In this document: piece after piece, positions 1-5,607 of the stretch | Layout of the letters: the number at the start of each line of letters is the position of its first letter | How positions within the stretch are numbered: the first letter of the stretch is position 1 | NCBI GenBank assembly: GCA_015494245.1 | Contig: WGBN01000497.1 | Coordinates: forward strand, 1-5,607 | DNA length: 5,607 nucleotides | Direction: 5' to 3' | DNA from: Saprospiraceae bacterium | GTDB taxonomy: Bacteria; Bacteroidota; Bacteroidia; Chitinophagales; Saprospiraceae | Program-made: the position numbers and the translations under genes | Notes under the pieces: generated by a model | What the model was told of the DNA's origin: nothing | Database searches by the model: none | The model's input: only the letters and a program-made list of their open reading frames with translations

Positions 1-29
1 CCTTTAGGGGCCGGGGGAGCGGGAGGCCT
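1..29 (+). repeat. GC-rich dispersed element, copy 1
   Basis: This stretch begins cctttagggg, continues with a run of G, and ends in agcggg-a-ggcct. It matches the reverse complement of 2077-2105 at 26 of 29 positions by hand alignment, with mismatches at the two bases after the first GGGG and at position 24. The match stops sharply at position 29. The CCCC-TTTA-GGGG core could form a 4-bp stem, too short to act as a terminator alone. The copy may begin before the window. It lies downstream of the last gene and is best read as a dispersed intergenic repeat of unknown function. Confidence 0.7.
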
Positions 30-103
30 GAATGACGCGGATTTCAAAGCAAATTGCCCACCTTATATTTTATCATAGAGAGCATGGCAATTTCTTCGTT
101 TTT

Positions 104-132
104 CCCCGCGTACTCCGTGAGCGCCGTGGTAA
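104..132. repeat. Degenerate 9-bp tandem repeat (CCGTG core)
   Basis: Three successive 9-nt units start with ccgcg, ccgtg and ccgtg at positions 106, 115 and 124. Read on the minus strand they give a CACGG-type core every 9 nt, resembling the CACGGAG-like 9-mer arrays I recall from intergenic DNA of many Bacteroidota. With only three imperfect units this is the weakest of the repeat calls. Confidence 0.4.
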
Positions 133-169
133 AATTGATTCTTTCCAACTATAAACGATGCACAATAAA

Positions 170-205
170 CCAATTTCACCAATTCCACCACTTTCACCAC
201 TTTCA
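170..205. repeat. 9-bp tandem repeat, four units
   Basis: Four units lie head to tail: ccaatttca, ccaattcca, ccactttca, ccactttca. The last two are identical and the first two differ from them at two or three positions. The stop codon of the 2-hydroxyacid dehydrogenase (203-205, TGA on the minus strand) is the last three bases of the fourth unit, so this array supplies the end of that gene. There are no spacers, so it is not a CRISPR array. Confidence 0.8.
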
Positions 206-1198
206 CCAACAGACAACCGACAACAGACAACCGACAACCGGCAACACCCTCAAAAACTTCTTCGTCACAAACATCCGCGTGCTGTTCAACGACTCCAAAG
301 CGTAGCCGCCAATGTGGGGTGTGATGATCAGGCGAGGGCTGCGTTTGGCGAAAGCCCACAAGACATTTTCCTCCGGTACGCTGCCGCTCCAGGAACTGTC
401 TCCCTTCAACACATCTAAAGCGGCACCTCCGAGGTGGCCGCGCTCAAGCGCATCCAACAGCGCTTCTTCGCAAACCACCTCTCCACGGGAAGTGTTCACC
501 AAAAAGGCTCCGGGCTTCATTTGTGCCAGTTTTCCGGCATCCATAAAATCTGCATTTTCTTCCGTGCCGGGGATGTGTAAACTCACGAAATCGCTTTGGG
601 CCAGTAATTTTTCCAGACTGCTTTTTTCAATGCCCTCAGGCAAATTTTGCAGCTGCCGCTCATCGGTATCGAAAACCAATACGCGCATGTAAAAGGCTTG
701 TGCATAGCGTGCCACCAGGCGCCCCAGACGACCATAGCCGATGATGCCCAGGGTATTCCCGCTCAACTCCCTGCCGAGAAAAGGTTCCCGCTCCCAACGC
801 CCCGCCTCCACAGCCCTCGTGGCCGCAGGCAGGCGCCGGATGAGTGCCAGCAAAAGCGCTATGGTGTGCTCCGAAGTGCTGCGAATGCTCTGTAAATACT
901 CCGTCTCGCCCTTCAAACTGATGAGCCGAATATCGCGCTCAGCAGCAGCCTCCAGGTCTATGTGGTTCAAACCCGTCGTGGGCGTTACCAGGTATTTTAC
1001 AGTTGGAGCCGCATCCATCATCTCAGCCGTAAACGACAGGCCGAGTCGCAAAAAAACGGCGTCATAAGGCTTGGCAAGTAGCGCACGCAACAGTTCTGCA
1101 TCGGAATGGAGCTCTACGTAATCCACTTCCCCTGCCGATGCCAACAGCTCTCGCACCTCTTTTCCGTAACGCCTCGGTTCCAAGTGCAAAATTTTCAT
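203..1198 (-). CDS. D-isomer-specific 2-hydroxyacid dehydrogenase (phosphoglycerate dehydrogenase-like)
   Basis: 331-residue NAD-dependent oxidoreductase expected to interconvert a 2-hydroxy acid and a 2-keto acid in the cytoplasm; the substrate cannot be told from sequence. The family's flanking catalytic domain (about 1-100 and 290-318) surrounds a Rossmann domain with GYGRLG (154-159) and the NAD-ribose-binding Asp177 at the end of the next strand. Family signatures include STSEHTIALLLALIR (106-120), NTSRG with catalytic Arg238, and TPHIGG with catalytic His295. The usual triad Glu, five residues after the Asp of ALDV, appears to be Asp267 instead. The ATG at 1198-1196 overlaps the TGA of the cytidylyltransferase gene as ATGA, suggesting translational coupling and a related substrate, possibly a 2-keto sugar acid. 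No well-placed Shine-Dalgarno is seen: AGGGA lies only 2 nt before the ATG. Residues 319-331 are encoded by short tandem repeats and look unlike a native family C-terminus; the conserved protein ends near residue 318. Confidence 0.9.
   Translation of the reverse strand: MKILHLEPRRYGKEVRELLASAGEVDYVELHSDAELLRALLAKPYDAVFLRLGLSFTAEMMDAAPTVKYLVTPTTGLNHIDLEAAAERDIRLISLKGETEYLQSIRSTSEHTIALLLALIRRLPAATRAVEAGRWEREPFLGRELSGNTLGIIGYGRLGRLVARYAQAFYMRVLVFDTDERQLQNLPEGIEKSSLEKLLAQSDFVSLHIPGTEENADFMDAGKLAQMKPGAFLVNTSRGEVVCEEALLDALERGHLGGAALDVLKGDSSWSGSVPEENVLWAFAKRSPRLIITPHIGGYALESLNSTRMFVTKKFLRVLPVVGCLLSVVCW
211..245. repeat. 7-bp tandem repeat, five units
   Basis: Five 7-nt units lie head to tail: agacaac, cgacaac, agacaac, cgacaac, cggcaac. 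On the minus strand this reads as alternating GTTGTCG and GTTGTCT, a pattern I recall as common between genes in Bacteroidota. The array lies inside the reading frame of the 2-hydroxyacid dehydrogenase and encodes its Val-Val-Gly-Cys-Leu-Leu-type tail. It starts five bases after the 9-bp array ends. Confidence 0.85.
1195..1198 (-). promoter_or_regulatory. ATGA stop/start overlap
   Basis: The minus strand reads ATGA at 1198-1195: TGA ends the cytidylyltransferase and ATG starts the 2-hydroxyacid dehydrogenase. AGGGA (1205-1201) is only 2 nt from the ATG and a GGGGA (1217-1213) is 14 nt away, so neither is at normal ribosome-binding distance. Termination-reinitiation is therefore the likely way the second gene is translated. 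The overlap is seen directly; coupling is inferred. Confidence 0.7.
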
Positions 1199-1899
1199 TG
1201 TCCCTGTATTTGTCCCCGGAGCATGAGAAATTCTGCATAGTGAAAGTCGGAGAGGGAATCTATGTTTACAGCCCGCTCGGGTTCTATGAGGAGTGCGCGG
1301 CAGTCGGCGCCTTTAAAGGAGTTTTGCAAAAGCACCTCCCTGCGCGTCAGATAAATATCGCCGGAGCGAATGTACATGGGCTGCAATTCCTGGCGTGGCT
1401 GATTTTCGTAGGCCTCGCAAAAAGGAGGGTCTATGAGGCGATCCCCCGAAAGGTATTTCATGCGGGCTGGATGAAAAGGCCCCACATCTGTTACGCTGAT
1501 CACGCTGTCGGCACCGGTTTCTTCAAGCAGCTCAATAGCCTTGTCAATGTCTGAGGCCAGGCGAAAAGGCGTGGTTGGCTGCAACATCATCACGGCATCG
1601 TACTCTTGCCCTTCCTGTGCTTCCACCCACCCCAAAGCGTGCAAAACCACCGGCAAAGATTTGGCCTTATCTGTAGCCAATTCTGCGGGCCTCATAAAAG
1701 GCACCTCTACGCCCGCAGCCCGCCCGACCTCTGCAATGCGCGGATCATCGGTAGATAAAACAACTCGCGTAAGCAACCGGGCCGCCAAAGCCTGCTCAAC
1801 CGTGTAAACCAACAAAGGCTTACCCGCCAAAGGCCGAATGTTCTTGTCGGGAACGCCCTTAGAGCCGCCTCGCGCGGGAATGATTCCCAATACTCTCAT
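1195..1899 (-). CDS. CMP-sugar synthetase, NeuA/PseF/LegF-type cytidylyltransferase
   Basis: 234-residue cytoplasmic enzyme of the acylneuraminate cytidylyltransferase family, which couples CTP to a 2-keto acid sugar (sialic, pseudaminic or legionaminic acid, or a Kdo-like sugar) to give the CMP-sugar donor. The N-terminal nucleotide-binding motif IPARGGSKGVPDKN (7-20) is intact, followed by LSTDD (48-52), a RPAELATD stretch (70-77), LQPTTPFR (106-113), SGDIYL in the sugar-binding part, and the metal-binding type C-terminal NIDSLSDF (212-219). Length fits a single-domain synthetase with no hydrolase fusion. I chose the ATG at 1899-1897; a TTG two codons upstream is possible, but the family motif spacing favours ATG. 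No Shine-Dalgarno is visible. The gene follows a 174-nt repeat-bearing gap, so it may have its own promoter, and its stop overlaps the start of the dehydrogenase gene. Motifs alone do not distinguish sialic, pseudaminic and legionaminic acid as substrate, so no gene symbol is given. Confidence 0.9.
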   Translation of the reverse strand: MRVLGIIPARGGSKGVPDKNIRPLAGKPLLVYTVEQALAARLLTRVVLSTDDPRIAEVGRAAGVEVPFMRPAELATDKAKSLPVVLHALGWVEAQEGQEYDAVMMLQPTTPFRLASDIDKAIELLEETGADSVISVTDVGPFHPARMKYLSGDRLIDPPFCEAYENQPRQELQPMYIRSGDIYLTRREVLLQNSFKGADCRALLIEPERAVNIDSLSDFHYAEFLMLRGQIQGQ

Positions 1900-1960
1900 A
1901 CTCAACGCTCAATTGATTATGAATAAAAAACGCTCGCAAAACAGCAAAGTCTCTTCCTTC

Positions 1961-2016
1961 GCGACTTCGCAACTTCGCCACTTTGTGACTTTGCGACTTT
2001 GCGACTTCGCGGCTTT
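1961..2016. repeat. 8-bp tandem repeat, seven units
   Basis: Seven octamers lie head to tail: gcgacttc, gcaacttc, gccacttt, gtgacttt, gcgacttt, gcgacttc, gcggcttt, consensus gcgactt(t/c). The next octamer (gcgagaac) keeps only the first four bases. On the minus strand, the coding direction, the unit reads (a/g)aagtcgc. It occupies about a third of the 174-nt gap between the CBS-dehydrogenase stop and the cytidylyltransferase start. Unit copies differ mostly by transitions, suggesting an old array rather than a recent slippage product. No function is evident. Confidence 0.85.
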
Positions 2017-2073
2017 GCGAGAACGAATGCTAAACGGTTCGCAAAATTTTGGAATAGAGCTATCTCTGAAAAC

Positions 2074-3825
2074 TCAAGGCCGCCCGCTCCCCCTACCCCT
2101 AAAGGGGCGCCCAAAACTCAACCCCAAATACACACAATCCCCTGCTGCCAACACCTCTTCCGGCTCGAACAACCTCCAGGCATCAAACACCAGTGGAGGC
2201 GCGCTCATTAAAGGTAGTACTTCTTCAAAAAGGGTGTTGCGATAAGACCTGTGGTTGTTCAAAAAAAGCACAGCATCGGCATTTTTATAGCCTTCCGGCA
2301 AATCCACCGGCGACAAGCCAAAGGCTGCAATCTCTTCCTTTGAAGCTACGGGGTCGTGTGCTCGCACTTCCACGCCCCTTTGCAACAATTCATGCGCAAT
2401 TTCAATAGAAGTGGAGTTTCTCAAATCGCCCGTTTCCGGCTCACCCTTAAAGGCCAGGCCGCAAACCAGCACGCTGCGCAAATCTTTTTCCATTTGCCGA
2501 AAGGTATCAAACAATCTTTTAACAACAAAGCCGGTCATCTGCTCATTGATGCTTCTTCCATGCAGGAAAAGGGGCTGTTCGATACCCGCCTTTTGAGCTG
2601 CAGCTGAGAAGATGTAAGGGTCTTTGGTCAGGCAGGGGCCGCCGACGCCCGGGCTGGGCAGGGGAATGGGGTTGCGCGGATACCCCTGATTGGCGGCCTT
2701 GATGGTGCGCACAATGTCCACATTGTAATGGGCTGCCAGCTGCGCGACCTGATTGGAAAAGCTAAAAACCAAATCCCGAAAACTATTGTTGAGCAACTTG
2801 GCAATTTCAGCCTGCTCCAAAGAATCCAGGCGCACAATCGTGGGCGTAATGTCTCGAAACATGGCTGCCGTAGCCTCCACGCTCTCCTCTGTCAGGCCGC
2901 CGATGAGCTGGGGGAGATTGCGCAACTCCTCCAGGGCCTTGCCTTCGGCCGTGCGCTCGGGAGCAAAGGAGAGAAAAAAATCCACACCTCCTTTCAAGCC
3001 CGATTCCCGCTCCAATATGGGAAGCACTACTTCGCGCGAACTTCCCACCGGTACCGTAGAGCGCAAGACCACCAAATCACCCCGCCGAAGGACACGCCCC
3101 ACCATTTCGGCAGCGCTCTCCAAATATCTCAAATCGGGTTTTTTATGACCGTCTCCCGAAAGTGGCGTACCTACCGCAATGATATAGACTTCCCCATCCT
3201 CAGGCATTTCCGAAACGGGAAAAAAGTGATGATTCAACTGCCTGTGAAAAATCACATCCAAACCGCGCTCGTGAATGTGAGCGCGCCCCTGCTGCAATTG
3301 CCCAATCAGTCCGGCTTGCACGTCAAAACCACTTACGTAAAAACCGTGTTCAGCTAAAACCAAAGCTAAGGTGAAGCCCACATATCCCATCCCCAGCACC
3401 ACAATGTGCCGGTGCAAGGCCACGCGCTGCTCCCACAATTGGTGGTAGGGGAGCACCCGCTGTGGTCTTCGCTCTTCGTCCACCAACACAATTTTTCCGA
3501 GAAACCGCCGGCTCTTGCGTCCGGAGGCCTTGAGCTTTTCCGGCAGCGCTTCGAGGATTTGCCGGAAGGAATAATGCTCCGGAAAAAATATGGGCGAAGC
3601 ATTCATCACCTGCCGGGCCGGCAAATCAAAGCTGTGATGCCTGGCGCTGGCCCGCCGGATGTCGCCATCGGTAATGGTGCCAATCAAGCGGCCCTCCGGG
3701 TCTGTAACCAGCGCAATACCTGCGGGCAAGCCCTGTTTGACTGCCTGCTCCAACTGCAGCATCACATTGAGCAAGGGCATGTCAGGCCTTACGCAAAGAA
3801 GCTCTAAAGGGTTTTTGGATTTCAT
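2074..3825 (-). CDS. CBS-domain pair fused to a nucleotide-sugar 6-dehydrogenase
   Basis: 583 residues, against roughly 420-450 for ordinary members. Residues 1-135 form two CBS modules: the first ends in LIGTITDGDIRRA (47-59), the second starts at ARQVMN (70-75). From 140 on there is a complete UDP-glucose/GDP-mannose dehydrogenase: GMGYVG NAD-binding loop (145-150), VGTP (218-221), RSTVPVG (255-261), APERT (288-292), Lys343 and Asn347 in AKLLNNSFRD, and catalytic Cys398 in GVGGPCLTKDP. The C-terminal domain contains GLAFKGEPETGDLRNS (456-471). It should oxidise C6 of a UDP-hexose or UDP-HexNAc to the uronic acid, using two NAD; the WecC-like layout favours a UDP-HexNAc, but that is inference. 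CBS pairs commonly bind adenosine nucleotides, so the fusion may control flux. ATG at 3825-3823 lies 20 nt after the GT-B gene, with no clear Shine-Dalgarno. The last 12 or so residues come from a dispersed repeat and are probably not native. Confidence 0.92.
   Translation of the reverse strand: MKSKNPLELLCVRPDMPLLNVMLQLEQAVKQGLPAGIALVTDPEGRLIGTITDGDIRRASARHHSFDLPARQVMNASPIFFPEHYSFRQILEALPEKLKASGRKSRRFLGKIVLVDEERRPQRVLPYHQLWEQRVALHRHIVVLGMGYVGFTLALVLAEHGFYVSGFDVQAGLIGQLQQGRAHIHERGLDVIFHRQLNHHFFPVSEMPEDGEVYIIAVGTPLSGDGHKKPDLRYLESAAEMVGRVLRRGDLVVLRSTVPVGSSREVVLPILERESGLKGGVDFFLSFAPERTAEGKALEELRNLPQLIGGLTEESVEATAAMFRDITPTIVRLDSLEQAEIAKLLNNSFRDLVFSFSNQVAQLAAHYNVDIVRTIKAANQGYPRNPIPLPSPGVGGPCLTKDPYIFSAAAQKAGIEQPLFLHGRSINEQMTGFVVKRLFDTFRQMEKDLRSVLVCGLAFKGEPETGDLRNSTSIEIAHELLQRGVEVRAHDPVASKEEIAAFGLSPVDLPEGYKNADAVLFLNNHRSYRNTLFEEVLPLMSAPPLVFDAWRLFEPEEVLAAGDCVYLGLSFGRPFRGRGSGRP
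2077..2105 (-). repeat. GC-rich dispersed element, copy 2 (inside a gene end)
   Basis: Read on the minus strand this begins cctttagggg, then ta, five G, agcggg-c-ggcct, matching positions 1-29 at 26 of 29 bases. It lies in the reading frame of the CBS-dehydrogenase and encodes its final residues, about PFRGRGSGRP, directly before the TGA at 2076-2074. The two copies are inverted relative to each other and bracket the cytidylyltransferase and 2-hydroxyacid dehydrogenase genes. Confidence 0.7.
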
Positions 3826-3845
3826 TTTTGGGGTATCTTAAAAGA

Positions 3846-4910
3846 CTACGCGCGCAATCTATCCAACAAAAAACGGGCTGCACCTTCTATTCCGTCTAAG
3901 GGCTGTTCGCGCAGGCAGGAGTGATATCTCCGGAGGTTTTTGTCTCGTAGCGCTTCCAACACGGCCGGCAACACTTTGCCCTGAGCGACGTCTATGCCCA
4001 GCCCTAATTCCTCAATCCGGCGACCGAGGTATTCCATTTCCACATTGCCCGCTTCGTACACGGCAAGAACGGGCGTTCCGGCCTGCACGCAATCGGTCAG
4101 CGTTCCCACTCCCGGCCGGCAAATCACCAGCTCGGCAGCGTGGAAATCTTCGGGGGCAAAGCCAAAAGGTTCTGCTTTGGCACAGCCCGCTTTTCGGGCT
4201 TCCGCCAGCAAATCGCCGGCTGTCAAAAGGGAAGAAAATCCGGCTTTCGCCAAATCCGATACGGCTTGCAGCAGCAACTCCCGCGCCTTGCCCGTTCCTC
4301 CGCCCAAAATGGCTATGCGGGTTTGGGTTGCAGGCCTGATTTTTTTCTCCGGCATGCGTTTGCCTTGAGCGAAAAAACCCAACCCCACCGCCTCGGTCAA
4401 AGCCCTTACCGAAGGCATCGCCAGACGCTCCACACAGAGCATGGGCGGGCGGTGCTTTTCCAGCAAAACCCGCTCTCTACGCACAAATTCCTGTACAGCA
4501 GCCTCCGCCGGATAGGCCTTTTCCAACACATCGCTCCAAAGAAAATTCCCCGACAAAACGGCATCCGGACGATGTGCCAAAACGCCCGCGAGATTATCAC
4601 TCAAGACGACTTTGGCCTCTTGAAAAGCCGGTAAATCCTCTAACAAAGACTCCCAACTCAAAAGACTGCCATCCCGATAAGCCTCCGCTTCCAATTCCCA
4701 GCGAACGCCCTTGACGCCCTCCGGAAAAAAATGCCAATTCCACTCCGGATGCGCCAACTTCGCCCAGCCCCTCAAACGCTCCCTCGCCCCCGCCGGAGCC
4801 AACAGACTGACCTCTAAAGCGGACTCAAGCTCGCTCAAAGCATGCAAAACCCCCACCACGCGCTTAAAATGACCGAGACCATTGGGGCAGATGAGTGCGA
4901 AGAGTTTCAA
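3846..4910 (-). CDS. GT-B-fold glycosyltransferase-like protein (MurG/PseG-like)
   Basis: 354 residues with two Rossmann-like halves. The N-terminal half starts with CPNGLGHFKR (8-17), the glycine-rich GxGH loop of GT-B enzymes such as MurG. The C-terminal half starts with RIAILGGGTGKA (198-209) and carries CRPGVGTLTDCVQAGTPVL (264-282) followed by YEAGNVEMEYLGRRIEELG (285-303), the usual donor-nucleotide-binding region. No signal peptide or membrane segment is visible. It most likely transfers a sugar from a nucleotide donor in polysaccharide assembly; PseG-type UDP-sugar hydrolases share this fold and cannot be excluded, given a CMP-sugar synthetase two genes on. The start is TTG at 4910-4908: the upstream in-frame stop is only four codons earlier, no ATG or GTG lies between, and any later start would remove the GxGH loop. 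No Shine-Dalgarno is seen. It lies 12 nt after the nuclease-family gene and 20 nt before the CBS-dehydrogenase, so co-transcription is likely. Confidence 0.75.
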   Translation of the reverse strand: MKLFALICPNGLGHFKRVVGVLHALSELESALEVSLLAPAGARERLRGWAKLAHPEWNWHFFPEGVKGVRWELEAEAYRDGSLLSWESLLEDLPAFQEAKVVLSDNLAGVLAHRPDAVLSGNFLWSDVLEKAYPAEAAVQEFVRRERVLLEKHRPPMLCVERLAMPSVRALTEAVGLGFFAQGKRMPEKKIRPATQTRIAILGGGTGKARELLLQAVSDLAKAGFSSLLTAGDLLAEARKAGCAKAEPFGFAPEDFHAAELVICRPGVGTLTDCVQAGTPVLAVYEAGNVEMEYLGRRIEELGLGIDVAQGKVLPAVLEALRDKNLRRYHSCLREQPLDGIEGAARFLLDRLRA

Positions 4911-4922
4911 ATGAAAACAGTT

Positions 4923-5607
4923 CTATGAAATAACTTCTATCGTAAACTCATCCACTTCTCTCTTTTCTGAAGAAAAATTGACCCCTACAAGGATGAGTTT
5001 TTTGCCCGTATCGCGATACTTATCTGCATAGCCTCTGCTTTTGAGCTGCTCTAAGGCTTCCTCAGCTGAACGGTCTAATTTAAACTCAAAGCAATAGACC
5101 TTATCATCAAACTCCACAATGGCATCGGCACGGCCGCGGGCGGTATTGACTTCGCTCTGTACATCTAAACCCATGTATTTGAAAAAGAGATGAATGACGG
5201 CATGGTAAAAGCGCTCTGCCTTTTGATGCAATTGATATGGCAGACTGTAGAGCAGAATGTTGAAAATTTCCCTGACCTTTTCCAGATTTCCCTTCTGTAG
5301 AGCATCGGCAACATCTAAGGCATAAGAGCGCACCTGGGTAGCCGAGGTATTGCTGAAGGCATGTACCAAATACTCTAACATGGATTTTTTTACTTCTCGA
5401 TTGGGGTAACCCAAGACATAAATCTCTCTACGCTCATCGTATTTTTTGATGGTCAGGTAGCCCGTCTGAAACAGCAGCGTGATGATATCTATATGCTCAA
5501 TGTCAAAGGAATCAAAAGCCGTATCACCTACCCTGATGCCGTCAAAATCATAATAGGCTTCTTTGCGAATCAGGTTTATCAGAAAGGTCGGCGTCGCAGT
5601 TTTAAAC
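4923..5607 (-). CDS. AAA-ATPase-like / PD-(D/E)XK nuclease family protein (DUF1703 type), 5' partial
   Basis: Only the C-terminal 227 residues are visible; the frame is open to the right edge, so the start and the expected N-terminal AAA-ATPase-like domain lie outside. The visible part begins with TPTFLINLIRK and LLFQTGYLTI, typical of the end of the ATPase-like region, then GYPNREVKKSMLEYL, a helical linker, and a PD-(D/E)XK-type domain: QKAERFYHAVIHLFF, GLDVQSEVNTARGRADAIV with candidate metal ligand Asp161 (visible numbering), and CFEFKLD with Glu174 and Lys176. The end, GKKLILVGVNFSSEKR, also fits the family. Family copies are abundant in Bacteroidota and have no firmly established role; nuclease activity is expected from motifs, not shown. 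A TTG at 5414 is not the start because conserved sequence continues upstream of it. Hand-counted GC over 4921-5280 is about 42%, well below the sugar genes, so its origin may differ. Stop TAG at 4925-4923. Confidence 0.88.
   Translation of the reverse strand, partial: FKTATPTFLINLIRKEAYYDFDGIRVGDTAFDSFDIEHIDIITLLFQTGYLTIKKYDERREIYVLGYPNREVKKSMLEYLVHAFSNTSATQVRSYALDVADALQKGNLEKVREIFNILLYSLPYQLHQKAERFYHAVIHLFFKYMGLDVQSEVNTARGRADAIVEFDDKVYCFEFKLDRSAEEALEQLKSRGYADKYRDTGKKLILVGVNFSSEKREVDEFTIEVIS

Noticed and set aside
158..245. Possible CRISPR-like array
   Set aside because: Units are only 7 or 9 nt and directly adjacent, with no spacers.
1915..1947. Bacteroidota-type promoter (TTTG, about 19 nt, TATTCATA) before the cytidylyltransferase
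   Set aside because: The -7 part matches the TAnnTTTG consensus poorly and such partial matches are frequent in AT-rich stretches.
2096..2107. CCCC-TAAA-GGGG hairpin as a terminator
   Set aside because: The stem is only 4 bp, lies inside the coding frame, and no T-run follows on the coding strand.
1917..2114. A 65-codon minus-strand frame between the CBS-dehydrogenase and the cytidylyltransferase
   Set aside because: Its sequence is mostly translated octamer repeat and the GC-rich element, overlapping the real gene end; nothing indicates a protein.
1999..2245. Plus-strand open frames across the octamer array and the 3' end of the CBS-dehydrogenase
   Set aside because: They read through repeats and antisense coding DNA with low-complexity, proline-rich translations.
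2728..3357. A 209-codon open frame on the plus strand
   Set aside because: It lies wholly antisense within the well-supported dehydrogenase, has no recognisable motif, and is expected by chance in GC-rich coding DNA.
4923..5414. A complete 163-residue gene starting at the TTG at 5414
   Set aside because: Conserved family sequence (TPTFLINLI, LLFQTGYLTI) continues in frame upstream to the window edge, so the gene is a 5' partial.

Overview
The window is a dense, single-direction gene block: five protein genes, all on the minus strand, read from the right edge to the left. Gene families, weak Shine-Dalgarno signals and short tandem repeats (7, 8 and 9 bp units) between genes suggest a Bacteroidota chromosome, perhaps Saprospiria-like. 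That placement rests on recalled pattern and is tentative.

Layout in transcription order: (1) 5607-4923, the C-terminal 227 residues of an AAA-ATPase-like/PD-(D/E)XK nuclease family protein (DUF1703 type), truncated by the window edge; (2) 4910-3846, a GT-B-fold, MurG/PseG-like glycosyltransferase or sugar-nucleotide hydrolase with a TTG start, 12 nt after gene 1; (3) 3825-2074, a fusion of an N-terminal CBS-domain pair with a complete UDP-sugar 6-dehydrogenase (WecC/UDP-glucose dehydrogenase superfamily), 20 nt after gene 2; (4) 1899-1195, a CMP-sialic-acid-synthetase-type cytidylyltransferase, after a 174-nt gap holding an 8-bp tandem repeat; (5) 1198-203, a D-isomer-specific 2-hydroxyacid dehydrogenase, overlapping gene 4 by ATGA.

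Genes 2-5 look like part of a surface-polysaccharide locus. One enzyme would oxidise a nucleotide sugar to a uronic acid under possible CBS control, one would activate a 2-keto acid sugar (nonulosonate or Kdo-like) with CMP, one is an NAD-dependent 2-hydroxyacid/2-keto acid oxidoreductase, and one is a GT-B enzyme. No synthase (NeuB-like), epimerase, transporter or polymerase is in view, so the final sugar cannot be named. Gene 1 is lower in GC than the sugar genes and may be unrelated.

The non-coding DNA is mostly repeats. Positions 1-202 hold a GC-rich 29-nt element and several short-period tandem repeats; 1900-2073 hold an octamer array. A second, inverted copy of the 29-nt element lies at 2077-2105. 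The last 12-13 codons of both the 2-hydroxyacid dehydrogenase and the CBS-dehydrogenase are made of such repeat DNA, so repeats appear to have replaced or extended the natural gene ends. No RNA gene, CRISPR array, insertion sequence or convincing terminator was found.
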